Below, in pieces: positions 27,737 to 40,369 of a stretch of 64,000 nucleotides of DNA. Position numbers and translations under genes: made by a program. Below the pieces are notes generated by a model. It was given only the letters and a program-made list of their open reading frames with translations. It was not told the origin of the DNA and ran no database searches. How positions within the stretch are numbered: position 1 is the stretch's first letter; each line of letters starts with the position of its first letter. The stretch comes from Pseudomonas abieticivorans (GTDB lineage: Bacteria; Pseudomonadota; Gammaproteobacteria; Pseudomonadales; Pseudomonadaceae): assembly GCF_023509015.1 (NCBI RefSeq), contig NZ_CP094975.1, forward strand, positions 1,247,501 to 1,311,500, written 5' to 3'.

Positions 27737-30700
27737 GTGACTCGGACCACCACCGCTACCTTGCTCACCCCCAACCGCCTGCGCTGGGCCATATCGGCCG
27801 CGCTGCTGACCTATCACCTGCCGACCCTGGCCGATGGCCTGACCCCCCAGGCCAATGAGCACGGCATCGCCACCGTGTTCGATCACAATGGCACGCCCAG
27901 CATCGACATCGTCAAACCCAATGACCAGGGCGTGTCCCACAACGGTTTTCTGGACTACAACGTCGCGGAACAGGGTTTACTGCTGAACAACGCCCTGCAA
28001 GGCGGCGAAAGCGCGATGGGGCCGATACTGGAGCGCAACAGCCACTTCACCGGGCAGGCCGCCAGCACCATCGTCCTCGAAGTGACAGGGTTCGAGGCCT
28101 CCAACATTCTCGGTGACCAACAAATCTTCGGCCAACGTGCGGACTACGTGCTGGCCAACCCCAATGGCATCACCCTCAACGGCGCCGGGGTAATCAATGC
28201 CAACCGCGCCAGCTTCCTGGTCGGTACGCCCCTGTTCGAGGACGGCCGCCTGGCAAGGCTCGACGCCAGCCAGGCCCGCGGCACAATGAGCGTTGGCAAG
28301 GACGGGGTATACAGCGCTCAGGGCGCACTGGACCTGATAACCCCGGTCATAGAAACCCAAGGCGCGACCGAAGCCCTGGGCGACCTTAACCTGATCATCG
28401 GCCACAACACGCTGGGCTATGCCGACAACCGCGTGCTTGCCACCGCAGCGCCCAACCCTGCCAACCCGCCCGTCGATGCTCACTTGCTGGGGGCCATGCG
28501 GGCCGGGCGGATCAGCGTGGTCAGCACCACCGAAGGTGCCGGCGTACGCATGCCGGGCACCCAGATCGACGGACGCGACGGCGTGCACATCAGCAGCCGG
28601 GGCGCCCTCAGCCACACGGGCAGCACGGCCGCCAACGGCAAGGTCAGCCGCGCCAGCCTGAACAGCCAGGGCGACGTGCTGCTTACCGCGCGCGATGACC
28701 TGACCTTGACCGCGGTGCAGCTCAACGGTGCGAACATCCAGGCCAAGGCCGGCAAGCGCCTGACCATCGATGCGCTCACCCGAGAAAAGATCGGCCGCGA
28801 GAACAAGGTCTCCAGCAGCAAAGCCTGGTTTATCCCCACCGAAGAGTATTCCAGCCAGCGCACGCAAACCGAGACCCAGGTGGTGGGCAGCCAGATCAAG
28901 GCCAGCGGTGATATCACCCTGACGTCTGGCGATGACATATTGATCGCCGCCGCAGACTTGGACGCCCCGGGCACCTTGAAAGCAGAAGCCGGCAAGCGCA
29001 TCAGCATCGAGGCGCGAATCAACCGCACCGAAGTCAACGAACAAACCAGCCACCGCAAATACCTGTGGCGTGGCGACAGCAGTTCGAACCGCGTCGAGGA
29101 AACCGCCAAAGGCAGCCAACTCAACGCCGGCAGCGTAGAGCTGACCGGTGGCACTGGCGTTGCCGTGCAGGGCAGCGACCTGGACAGCCAGGGCAACCTG
29201 CAGATCCGCAGTGGCGGCCAGGTACTGATCACCAGCACAGCGCTCAACAGCACCGGCGAGCGTCAATACAAGCGTGGCGACCTGGTAGGCCGCCACGTGT
29301 TCGGCCAGGAAGACAGCGGTAAGCATCGCGAAGTCGAGCAGCAGCGCAGCCGGATCAAGGCCGGCGGCAGCCTGGACATTGCCTCTGAAGATGTGCGCAT
29401 CCAAGGCAGCTCGGTACATGGCACGCAGGGCGCGACCGTCACCAGCACCAGCGGTCAATTGCGCGTGGAGGGCGTGCAGGTCAGCCGCGAGAACGACGAC
29501 AGTACCTTGGATAACCGCTTTATCGGGCTGTTCAGCGACCGCTCCACGAGCAAAGACCAAACCAGTACCCATAAGGCCAGCGAACTGGGCTCCGATCACA
29601 ACCTGAGCTTGCGCAGCCCCGACCAGGTGGTGATCCAAGGCTCGAACCTGACGGCCGGCGGCACGCTCGCGGTCAGCGCCGACAAAGGCCTGAGCATAAC
29701 GCCCGGCGAGGACCGCCGTATTGTCGACGACCAGGCCAGCCAACGGCGCATGACTGCCGAGGCCCGCGAGACCAAACGTGCCGAAGACGGCAAGCCCGGC
29801 AGCAAGCAGTACGACGCCTCGGTGGGGTTCCAGGTCAAGCACAGTAGCGACACTACAAGCACCGGCACGGCCGTTGCCAGCCAGCTGGATGCACGCACCA
29901 TCGATCTGGCCGGCGGCGAAAAAGCCAGCCTGACCGGTGCCCGGCTGAACAGTGCCGACAGCATCACCATCACGGCCGAGCAGATCGACCTGCTGGCCAG
30001 CAAAAACGTTAGCCAAACGCTGCGCAGCGACAGCACCTCCAGCGGCAAACTGGCCGTGACCGGGGGCATGGATCGGCTGGGCAGTGCCTTTCAGGGCGAA
30101 TACCAGAAGGACGAAAGCACCCGCAACGACACCACCCATACCGGGACGCAACTGACCGCCAACGGCGACATCGCCCTCAAGGGCAAGGCCATCACCAACC
30201 AAGCCACGAAAATCGACACCCCCGGCGCGCTGACCATCGACGCTGCCAACGTCACCCAACGTGCCGCGATCGATGAGCATCAGGCATCCACCACCCGCAC
30301 CACCATCAAGGGCAGCCTGGGCGCCAGCCTTGAATACAACGACCTGACCCGGCCCATCGAGAACGTGGTCAACGGCGACGATCAGTATCGCTTCCAGCAG
30401 CAAGCCCTGGAAGACAACCTGTATGCCCCAAGCCTTGGCGCCGACCTGATCGGTGGGTATCAGCAGCGCAGTGAAAGCACCACCAGCACCCAGGCCAAGG
30501 TCACCGACCTCAAGGCTGGTCAATTGGCGATGGTGGTGGAAAACACCCTGATCGATGAAGCGACCCGCTACCAATCCACGCAAAGCCCGCTGAAGCTGAC
30601 GGTTGGGGAGCATGACCTGCGCGCCGTGGCCAACAGCGAAACCGTGCAACTCAAACGAATGGATGCCGACGCACGCCTGCGGGTGGAAACCAACACCGGC

Positions 30701-32302
30701 ACCGACCTCAATGCCAAGATCGTCGGCGCCGGTGGCTCGCTCGATAAAACCACTGCAAGCACGACAGCGGTGGTCGGTTCGCTGGTGGGCAACGGCGGTA
30801 TCCAGGTCCAGTTGGGTACCGACGGCCGCTACGAAGGCACCGCCTTGAAAAGCACTGGCGATATCGTGGTTAACGCACCAGGTAACCTGACCTTCGCCCA
30901 GGCCGACAACCGCCAAAGCCTGCAGCAGCGCGAAATCACCGGCAGCGCCTGGCTCAAGGGCGGCAACAGCCCCACCGCCGGCAAGAGCATGGGGGGCAGC
31001 GCCATCGGCAAATTCAACGACGCCAGCAGCGCCGACAGCCAGGCCCAGGTCGCCCGCTTCGAGACCCCCGGCACTGTGCGCTTGAACGCCGGCAAGGACC
31101 TGCGCCTGGAAGGCGTGCTAATGGGTAGCGTCACAGAACCGGTCAAACGCGCCGACACCCAGGCCGGTGGGCAGACCAGCCTGCTGGCCGCAGCCGACAC
31201 CCACCAGGCCGAGGGCCGCCTGTATGGCGGCGGCCTGCAGGCCAGTGGCAGCCGCGCCAAGGAAAGCACCGGTGGCGGCTTGGGGGCCAGTGTCGAGTTT
31301 GGCCGCACCCACGAGTCCTCGCGCACGCTCAAGGGCGCCGAGTGGTATGCAACGGACACCGCGCGGCTGGGGGCGAACTCCGCCGACGATGCCGCGGTGC
31401 TGGTCGAAGGCGCGCAGTTGAACGCCAAGACCGTGCAACTGGAAGCGCCCAAGGGTGGCGTGGTGATCGAGTCGGCGCTGTCCAGCGAAACCCGCGATAA
31501 CAAAGCGGTGGGCGTTGGCATGGGCCTTAATGGCAGCAAAACGGGCGATGCCAAGACCGATACCTCCGCCCTGCACGCACGCGCCACCCTGGACCTGGAC
31601 AAGCTCGACAGCCAGACCCACGGCAACGCTCGGGTACGGGCTGACGCCTTGGAGCTGAACAGCCGCAACGACGTGCGCCTGAGCGGCGTGCAGGTGAACG
31701 CCGATCGTGTCAGCGGGCGCGTGGGCAATGACCTGATCGTCGAAAGCCGCCAGGACCAGGTCAACGCCCTGAAGGTGCAACTGGATGCCCGGCTCAACGC
31801 CGAGAAAAACCCCCAAGGCCTGGTCAACGGCGCCAGTGCCTTGGCCGGCCCCGCTGCTGGCAAACTCAAGGAAAAGGCCGGCGCTGGCCTGAAGAAAGCC
31901 GATCAGGGCTTTGCCCCGACCCTGGGCCTGGAAGTGGAACGGCAAGTGCGCGACACCGTGGGCGTGCAAACGGTGGTGAGTGCCCGCGACGGCATCAACT
32001 TGGAGGTGGGCGGCGATACTCGCCTTGCCGGCGCGCTACTGAAAAGTACCCAAGGCCCGATCGAATTGGCTGGCAGTGATATCAATACCACCACGCTGAG
32101 CGGCAACGACCACGCATTTGGCCTGAAGACCAACCTGTCACTGGTACCCGAAGAGCTTACGCAAAACCTGATGGAGGCGTTCAACGGCAAGCCGGACGCC
32201 CAAAAGACCGCCGAGCGCACGTCTGACCTGGGGCTGTTCAAAACCAGCGGTCATGACCGTTCGCAAGCGCTTGAAGGGGGGGTTAAACACAAGGAGGGAT
32301 AA
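27737..32302 (+). CDS. Two-partner secretion exoprotein TpsA, FHA-like
   Basis: The 1521-residue protein starts at GTG (27737). It has a signal peptide (LRWAISAALLTYHLPTLADG) and a TPS secretion domain with the key motifs NPNGI and INANRASFLVGTP near residues 140-165. The rest is a long filamentous beta-helix of haemagglutinin repeats rich in short turns such as 'GDITLTSGDDILIAAADL' and 'ARTIDLAGGEKASLTGARLNS'. It ends in GHDRSQALEGGVKHKEG with no VENN or pretoxin motif and no toxin-like domain. No immunity-sized gene follows, so it is more likely an adhesin than a contact-dependent toxin. It is short for the family and ends just before a REP pair; secondary truncation is possible. Confidence 0.9.
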   Translation: MTRTTTATLLTPNRLRWAISAALLTYHLPTLADGLTPQANEHGIATVFDHNGTPSIDIVKPNDQGVSHNGFLDYNVAEQGLLLNNALQGGESAMGPILERNSHFTGQAASTIVLEVTGFEASNILGDQQIFGQRADYVLANPNGITLNGAGVINANRASFLVGTPLFEDGRLARLDASQARGTMSVGKDGVYSAQGALDLITPVIETQGATEALGDLNLIIGHNTLGYADNRVLATAAPNPANPPVDAHLLGAMRAGRISVVSTTEGAGVRMPGTQIDGRDGVHISSRGALSHTGSTAANGKVSRASLNSQGDVLLTARDDLTLTAVQLNGANIQAKAGKRLTIDALTREKIGRENKVSSSKAWFIPTEEYSSQRTQTETQVVGSQIKASGDITLTSGDDILIAAADLDAPGTLKAEAGKRISIEARINRTEVNEQTSHRKYLWRGDSSSNRVEETAKGSQLNAGSVELTGGTGVAVQGSDLDSQGNLQIRSGGQVLITSTALNSTGERQYKRGDLVGRHVFGQEDSGKHREVEQQRSRIKAGGSLDIASEDVRIQGSSVHGTQGATVTSTSGQLRVEGVQVSRENDDSTLDNRFIGLFSDRSTSKDQTSTHKASELGSDHNLSLRSPDQVVIQGSNLTAGGTLAVSADKGLSITPGEDRRIVDDQASQRRMTAEARETKRAEDGKPGSKQYDASVGFQVKHSSDTTSTGTAVASQLDARTIDLAGGEKASLTGARLNSADSITITAEQIDLLASKNVSQTLRSDSTSSGKLAVTGGMDRLGSAFQGEYQKDESTRNDTTHTGTQLTANGDIALKGKAITNQATKIDTPGALTIDAANVTQRAAIDEHQASTTRTTIKGSLGASLEYNDLTRPIENVVNGDDQYRFQQQALEDNLYAPSLGADLIGGYQQRSESTTSTQAKVTDLKAGQLAMVVENTLIDEATRYQSTQSPLKLTVGEHDLRAVANSETVQLKRMDADARLRVETNTGTDLNAKIVGAGGSLDKTTASTTAVVGSLVGNGGIQVQLGTDGRYEGTALKSTGDIVVNAPGNLTFAQADNRQSLQQREITGSAWLKGGNSPTAGKSMGGSAIGKFNDASSADSQAQVARFETPGTVRLNAGKDLRLEGVLMGSVTEPVKRADTQAGGQTSLLAAADTHQAEGRLYGGGLQASGSRAKESTGGGLGASVEFGRTHESSRTLKGAEWYATDTARLGANSADDAAVLVEGAQLNAKTVQLEAPKGGVVIESALSSETRDNKAVGVGMGLNGSKTGDAKTDTSALHARATLDLDKLDSQTHGNARVRADALELNSRNDVRLSGVQVNADRVSGRVGNDLIVESRQDQVNALKVQLDARLNAEKNPQGLVNGASALAGPAAGKLKEKAGAGLKKADQGFAPTLGLEVERQVRDTVGVQTVVSARDGINLEVGGDTRLAGALLKSTQGPIELAGSDINTTTLSGNDHAFGLKTNLSLVPEELTQNLMEAFNGKPDAQKTAERTSDLGLFKTSGHDRSQALEGGVKHKEG

Positions 32303-32308
32303 CGCGGC

Positions 32309-32375
32309 GCCTGCTTCGCGGATAAATCCGCTCCTACTGGAAAGCCTGTAGGAGCGGATTTATCCGCGAAAAGCC
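32309..32375. repeat. Inverted pair of REP elements
   Basis: Two perfectly complementary 23-base arms (32315-32337 and 32348-32370, core GCGGATAAATCCGC with TCCTAC) are separated by 10 bases and lie between the convergent tpsA and NIF3-like genes. They would form a strong hairpin and could stop transcription in both directions. Confidence 0.9.
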
Positions 32376-32386
32376 AGCAAGGTCTG

Positions 32387-32698
32387 TCAGAAATCAGACA
32401 GCGGCCAAACTTCATAAGCCGGCGTTTCGTAGGGATGGCTCTCTTTCAACGCCATCACTACCGCCTGAATCAACTCATCGGCCACTACCAGCTCGACCTT
32501 CCACTCCACCACCTGCTCGACCACGCCGGTTTGCCCGAGGAACGGCTGGCTGCCGTCATTCGGGCGAAACTGACCTTGGCCCAGCACCTGCCAGGCGCAG
32601 TGGTCATACGCGCCAATGCGACCGCCACCGGCGGCAAACACGGCGCGCTTGACCTCTTCCACATGGCTGGGTGGCACGAAGAAGGCGAGCTTGTACAT
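32387..32698 (-). CDS. NIF3-like / YqfO-type PII-CutA fold protein
   Basis: The 103-residue protein begins YKLAFFVPPSHVEEVKRAVFAAGGGRIGAYDHCAW and ends KESHPYETPAYEVWPL, the signature of the small domain inserted in YqfO/NIF3 proteins and of standalone NIF3-domain proteins. It probably forms a CutA/PII-like trimer; its function is unknown. It begins 3 bases after the purL stop and is therefore cotranscribed with purL. Confidence 0.85.
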   Translation of the reverse strand: MYKLAFFVPPSHVEEVKRAVFAAGGGRIGAYDHCAWQVLGQGQFRPNDGSQPFLGQTGVVEQVVEWKVELVVADELIQAVVMALKESHPYETPAYEVWPLSDF

Positions 32699-32701
32699 CC
32701 C

Positions 32702-35700
32702 TTAGTTCACCCACACACGGGCGTTACGGAACATACGCATCCAGCCGGCGTCTTCAGTCCAATCCTCTGGGCACCAGGAGTTCTGCACTGCGCGGAAGAC
32801 CCGCTCCGGGTGCGGCATCATGATGGTCACGCGGCCGTCGCGGCTGGTCAGGCCGGTGATCCCGCGCGGCGAACCGTTCGGGTTGGCCGGGTAGTTCTCG
32901 GTGACCTTGCCATGGCTGTCGACGAAACGCATCGCCACGCAACCGGACAAGTCCGCTTCGATCAGTGCCTGCTCGTTGGCGAACTCCGCATGGCCTTCAC
33001 CGTGGGCGATGGCGATCGGCATGCGCGAACCGGCCATGCCCTGCAGGAAGATCGAGTTGGACTCTTGCACCTGGACCATCGCCACGCGTGCTTCGAACTG
33101 CTCGGAGCGGTTGCGCACGAAGTGCGGCCAGAATTCGCTGCCCGGGATCAGCTCGTGCAGGTTGGACATCATCTGGCAACCGTTGCACACACCCAGGGTG
33201 AAGCTGTCGGTGCGCTCGAAATACTGTTGGAACGCATCGCGGGCACGGGCGTTGAACAGCGCCGACTTGGCCCAGCCTTCACCGGCACCCAGCACGTCGC
33301 CGTAGCTGAAACCACCGCAGGCCACCAGGCCCTTGAACTCGTTCAGGTCGACGCGCCCTGCCAGGATGTCGCTCATGTGCACGTCAATGGCATTGAAACC
33401 GGCACGGTCGAACGCCGCCGCCATTTCCACCTGGCCGTTGACGCCCTGCTCACGCAGCACGGCCACTTGCGGGCGCACGCCCTTGTTGATGTACGGCGCG
33501 CTGATGTTTTCGTTGACGTCGAAGCTGAGCTTGGCGCTCAGGCCCGGGTTGTCTTCTTCCAGCAAGACGTCGAACTCTTGCTCGGCGCAGGTCACGTTGT
33601 CGCGCAGGCGCTGGATCTGGTAGCTGGTCTCGGCCCACTGGCGCTGCAGCAAGCGGCGCTGGCCTTCGAACAGGGTCTCGCCGTTGAGGCTGATGATCAC
33701 CTCGCCGTTGTTGACCGGCTTGCCGATCACGGCCACGCAGTCAGCCAGGCCAGCAGCGCTGAACTGGGCAAGGATGGCTGGGGTAGCGTCCTGGCGAACC
33801 TGGATCAACGCCCCCAACTCTTCGTTGAACAATACTGCCTGCACTTCGTCGGCGTTGTGCGCCACGGTGTCCAGTTGCAGGTTCAAGCCGCAGTGGCCGG
33901 CGAAGGCCATTTCCACGGCGCTCACCAACAGGCCGCCGTCGGAACGGTCATGGTAGGCCAACAGGTGGCCATCAGCGTTCAGGCCCTGGATCACGGCGAA
34001 GAAGGCTTTCAGGTCTTCGGCGTCGTCGACGTCCGGTGCCACGCTGGCCAGTTTGCCGTGGGTCTGGGCCAGGATCGAGGCGCCCATGCGGTTTTGCCCG
34101 CGGCCCAGGTCGATCAGGATCAGGTCGGTTTCGCCCTTGTCCATGCGCAGCTCTGGGGTCAGGGTCTGGCGCACGTCCAGCACCGGGGCGAAGCCGGTGA
34201 TGATCAGCGACAGTGGCGAGGTCACGCTCTTCTCGACGCCGTCATCGCTCCAGCGGGTTTTCATGGACATGGAGTCCTTGCCCACAGGGATGGTAATGCC
34301 CAGCTCCGGGCACAGCTCCATGCCGACCGCTTGCACGGCGTCGTACAAGCGCGCGTCTTCACCTGGGTGGCCAGCAGCGGACATCCAGTTGGCCGACAGC
34401 TTGATGTCGGAAATCTTGCCGATGGACGAGGCAACGATGTTGGTCAGGGTTTCGCCGACCGCCATGCGCCCCGAGGCCTTGGCGTTGAGCAGGGCCAGCG
34501 GCGTGCGCTCACCCATGGCCATGGCTTCGCCGGTGTACACGTCGAAACTGGTGGCGGTGACGGCAACGTCGGCCACCGGCACCTGCCACGGGCCGACCAT
34601 TTGGTCACGGGCCACAAGGCCTGTGATGGTGCGGTCGCCGATGGTGATCAAGAAGCTCTTGCTGGCCACCGCAGGGTGGTGCAGCACGCGCTCGATGGAA
34701 TCAGCCAGCTCAAGCTTGGCCGGGTTGAAGTCATCACCCAGCTCTGCTTCGCGAACGGCCGAACGGTGCATGCGCGGGGCCTTGCCCAGCAGCACTTCGA
34801 GCGGCATGTCGACGGCGTTGTTGCCAAAATGGCTGTCGGTCACGGTCAGTTGCGGCTCGGCAGTTGCCTCGCCCACTACCGCGAACGGGCAGCGCTCGCG
34901 CTCGCAGATGGCCTGGAAGCGCTCGAAATCGGCTGCGTCCACCGCCAGCACATAGCGCTCCTGGGATTCGTTGCTCCAGATCTCCAGCGGCGCCATGCCT
35001 GGCTCATCGTTCGGCACGTTGCGCAGCTCGAAACGACCGCCGCGGCCGCCGTCGTTGACCAGTTCCGGGAAGGCGTTGGACAAACCGCCCGCGCCCACGT
35101 CGTGGATGAAGCTGATCGGGTTCTTGTCACCCAATTGCCAGCAACGGTCGATGACTTCTTGGCAGCGGCGTTCCATTTCCGGGTTTTCGCGCTGTACCGA
35201 GGCAAAGTCCAGGTCAGCAGAACTGGTGCCGGTGGCCATGGAAGAGGCTGCGCCGCCGCCCAGGCCAATCAGCATGGCCGGGCCGCCAAGTACGATCAGC
35301 TTGGAGCCGACGGTGATTTCGCCCTTTTGCACGTGCTCGGCACGGATGTTACCCATGCCGCCGGCCAGCATGATCGGCTTGTGGTAGCCGCGCACTTCTT
35401 CGCCGTGGGGGGTGTCGATCTGCTGCTCGAAGGTACGGAAGTAGCCGGTCAGGGCCGGGCGACCGAATTCGTTGTTGAACGCGGCGCCGCCCAGCGGGCC
35501 GTCGATCATGATGTCCAGCGCTGTGACGATGCGCTCAGGCTTGCCGTAGGGCTTTTCCCAAGGCTGCACGAAGCCTGGGATCTGCAGGTTCGACACGGTG
35601 AAACCGGTCAGGCCAGCCTTGGGCTTGGCGCCACGGCCGGTCGCGCCCTCGTCGCGGATCTCGCCGCCGGAACCGGTGGAGGCCCCCGGGAATGGCGCGA

Positions 35701-36598
35701 TGGCGGTCGGGTGGTTGTGGGTTTCGACCTTCATCAGGATGTGCACCGGCTCCTGTACCGCGCCGTACTGGCGGGTTTCAGGGTTCGGGAAGAAACGCCC
35801 GGCGACGCTGCCGACGATCACCGAGGCGTTGTCTTTATAAGCCGAGAGCACGCCTTCGCTGTGCATCTGGTAGGTGTTCTTGATCATGCCGAACAGGCTT
35901 TTTTCCTGGCTCTGGCCGTCGATGTCCCAACTGGCGTTGAAGATCTTGTGGCGGCAGTGCTCGGAGTTCGCCTGGGCAAACATCATCAGCTCGATGTCAT
36001 GGGGGTTGCGCCCCAGGCCCTGGAAGCTGGTGACCAGGTAGTCGATTTCGTCTTCGGCCAAGGCCAGGCCCAACTCGACGTTGGCGGTTTCCAGCGCGGC
36101 GCGGCCACCAACAAGGATGTCGATGGCGGTCAAAGGCTTGGGTTCTGCGTGGCTGAACAGGCCAGCGGCCTCGTCCAGGCGGCTCAGTACCACTTGGGTC
36201 ATGCGGTCGTGCAGGCTGCTGGCAATCAGTTGGGCCTGGGCCTCGCTGAATTCACCGCTGACGTAGAAGGCAATACCGCGCTCCAGGCGCTGGACGTTGC
36301 CCAGGCCACAGTTATGGGCGATATCGCTGGCCTTGCTCGACCATGGCGAAATGGTGCCAAAACGCGGCATGACCAGGAACAGGCGGCCCGCAGGCTCCTG
36401 GACCGGTACGCTCGGACCGTACTTGAGCAGTCGGGCCAGCACTTGCTGCTCATCGGCGGACAATTCGCCGCTAACGTCGGCGAAGTGGGCGAATTCAGCA
36501 TACAAGCCGCTTACAGCGGGGACTTTCTGGCTCAGTAGCTCGAGTAACTTACCGTGGCGAAAGGCAGAAAGGGCAGGAGCGCCGCGCAGGATCAACAT
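32702..36598 (-). CDS. purL: Phosphoribosylformylglycinamidine synthase PurL
   Basis: The 1298-residue single-chain enzyme makes FGAM from FGAR, ATP and glutamine in purine synthesis. It has the large-type PurL order: N-terminal PurS-like region, two AIRS-type ATP domains ([36 protein letters not shown] substrate loop near 295-325; [10 protein letters not shown]), and a C-terminal class-I glutaminase with nucleophile Cys in [10 protein letters not shown] near 1139 and the HPERVFR His near 1262. The ATG at 36598 fits orthologues ([11 protein letters not shown]). It is divergent from mltF and cotranscribed with the NIF3-like gene. Confidence 0.97.
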   Translation of the reverse strand: MLILRGAPALSAFRHGKLLELLSQKVPAVSGLYAEFAHFADVSGELSADEQQVLARLLKYGPSVPVQEPAGRLFLVMPRFGTISPWSSKASDIAHNCGLGNVQRLERGIAFYVSGEFSEAQAQLIASSLHDRMTQVVLSRLDEAAGLFSHAEPKPLTAIDILVGGRAALETANVELGLALAEDEIDYLVTSFQGLGRNPHDIELMMFAQANSEHCRHKIFNASWDIDGQSQEKSLFGMIKNTYQMHSEGVLSAYKDNASVIVGSVAGRFFPNPETRQYGAVQEPVHILMKVETHNHPTAIAPFPGASTGSGGEIRDEGATGRGAKPKAGLTGFTVSNLQIPGFVQPWEKPYGKPERIVTALDIMIDGPLGGAAFNNEFGRPALTGYFRTFEQQIDTPHGEEVRGYHKPIMLAGGMGNIRAEHVQKGEITVGSKLIVLGGPAMLIGLGGGAASSMATGTSSADLDFASVQRENPEMERRCQEVIDRCWQLGDKNPISFIHDVGAGGLSNAFPELVNDGGRGGRFELRNVPNDEPGMAPLEIWSNESQERYVLAVDAADFERFQAICERERCPFAVVGEATAEPQLTVTDSHFGNNAVDMPLEVLLGKAPRMHRSAVREAELGDDFNPAKLELADSIERVLHHPAVASKSFLITIGDRTITGLVARDQMVGPWQVPVADVAVTATSFDVYTGEAMAMGERTPLALLNAKASGRMAVGETLTNIVASSIGKISDIKLSANWMSAAGHPGEDARLYDAVQAVGMELCPELGITIPVGKDSMSMKTRWSDDGVEKSVTSPLSLIITGFAPVLDVRQTLTPELRMDKGETDLILIDLGRGQNRMGASILAQTHGKLASVAPDVDDAEDLKAFFAVIQGLNADGHLLAYHDRSDGGLLVSAVEMAFAGHCGLNLQLDTVAHNADEVQAVLFNEELGALIQVRQDATPAILAQFSAAGLADCVAVIGKPVNNGEVIISLNGETLFEGQRRLLQRQWAETSYQIQRLRDNVTCAEQEFDVLLEEDNPGLSAKLSFDVNENISAPYINKGVRPQVAVLREQGVNGQVEMAAAFDRAGFNAIDVHMSDILAGRVDLNEFKGLVACGGFSYGDVLGAGEGWAKSALFNARARDAFQQYFERTDSFTLGVCNGCQMMSNLHELIPGSEFWPHFVRNRSEQFEARVAMVQVQESNSIFLQGMAGSRMPIAIAHGEGHAEFANEQALIEADLSGCVAMRFVDSHGKVTENYPANPNGSPRGITGLTSRDGRVTIMMPHPERVFRAVQNSWCPEDWTEDAGWMRMFRNARVWVN

Positions 36599-36645
36599 CT
36601 TCGGGACAGCCTCAGAAGGGTGTGCTTGGAGGCCGTGCATTCTAG

Positions 36646-38247
<1,602 letters not shown>

Positions 38248-38262
38248 ATGTGCGGGGCTCTG

Positions 38263-38330
38263 TTCGCGGATGAATCCCTTCCTACGCGCGCGTAACGTTT
38301 ACGTAGGAGCCGATTGATCCGCGAAAAAGC
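38263..38330. repeat. Inverted pair of REP elements
   Basis: TTCGCGGATGAATCCCTTCCTAC (38263-38285) and its diverged inverse GTAGGAGCCGATTGATCCGCGAA (38303-38325) lie between convergent mltF and tadA. Both have mismatches in the core, so these are older or degenerate copies. Confidence 0.8.
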
Positions 38331-38341
38331 CACCGCCACTC

Positions 38342-40202
<1,861 letters not shown>

Positions 40203-40369
40203 GACAGCAACAACCTCGAAAACGGCGTACTAACGGGGCGCACACGATACACCTGCGAGTGAGAAAGTTTAAGACTGGAAACATTTTGAAAAGGCCACCC
40301 TGCATAACTACCACAGGCCTTCCCTGCGCTTTGAAACGATGGGTCTTCACTCACTAAGGGTTAAAGACC

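Noticed and set aside
27977..30916. Long open frame antisense to tpsA
   Set aside because: It has no family features and a composition expected from the reverse of Pseudomonas codons; tpsA has clear TPS motifs.
27737..32302. CdiA contact-dependent inhibition toxin
   Set aside because: No VENN or pretoxin motif, no C-terminal toxin domain and no immunity gene downstream.
32435..36538. Open frame of over 1300 codons antisense to purL
   Set aside because: It mirrors purL along its whole length, is His/Ala-rich without any domain, and PurL is unmistakable.
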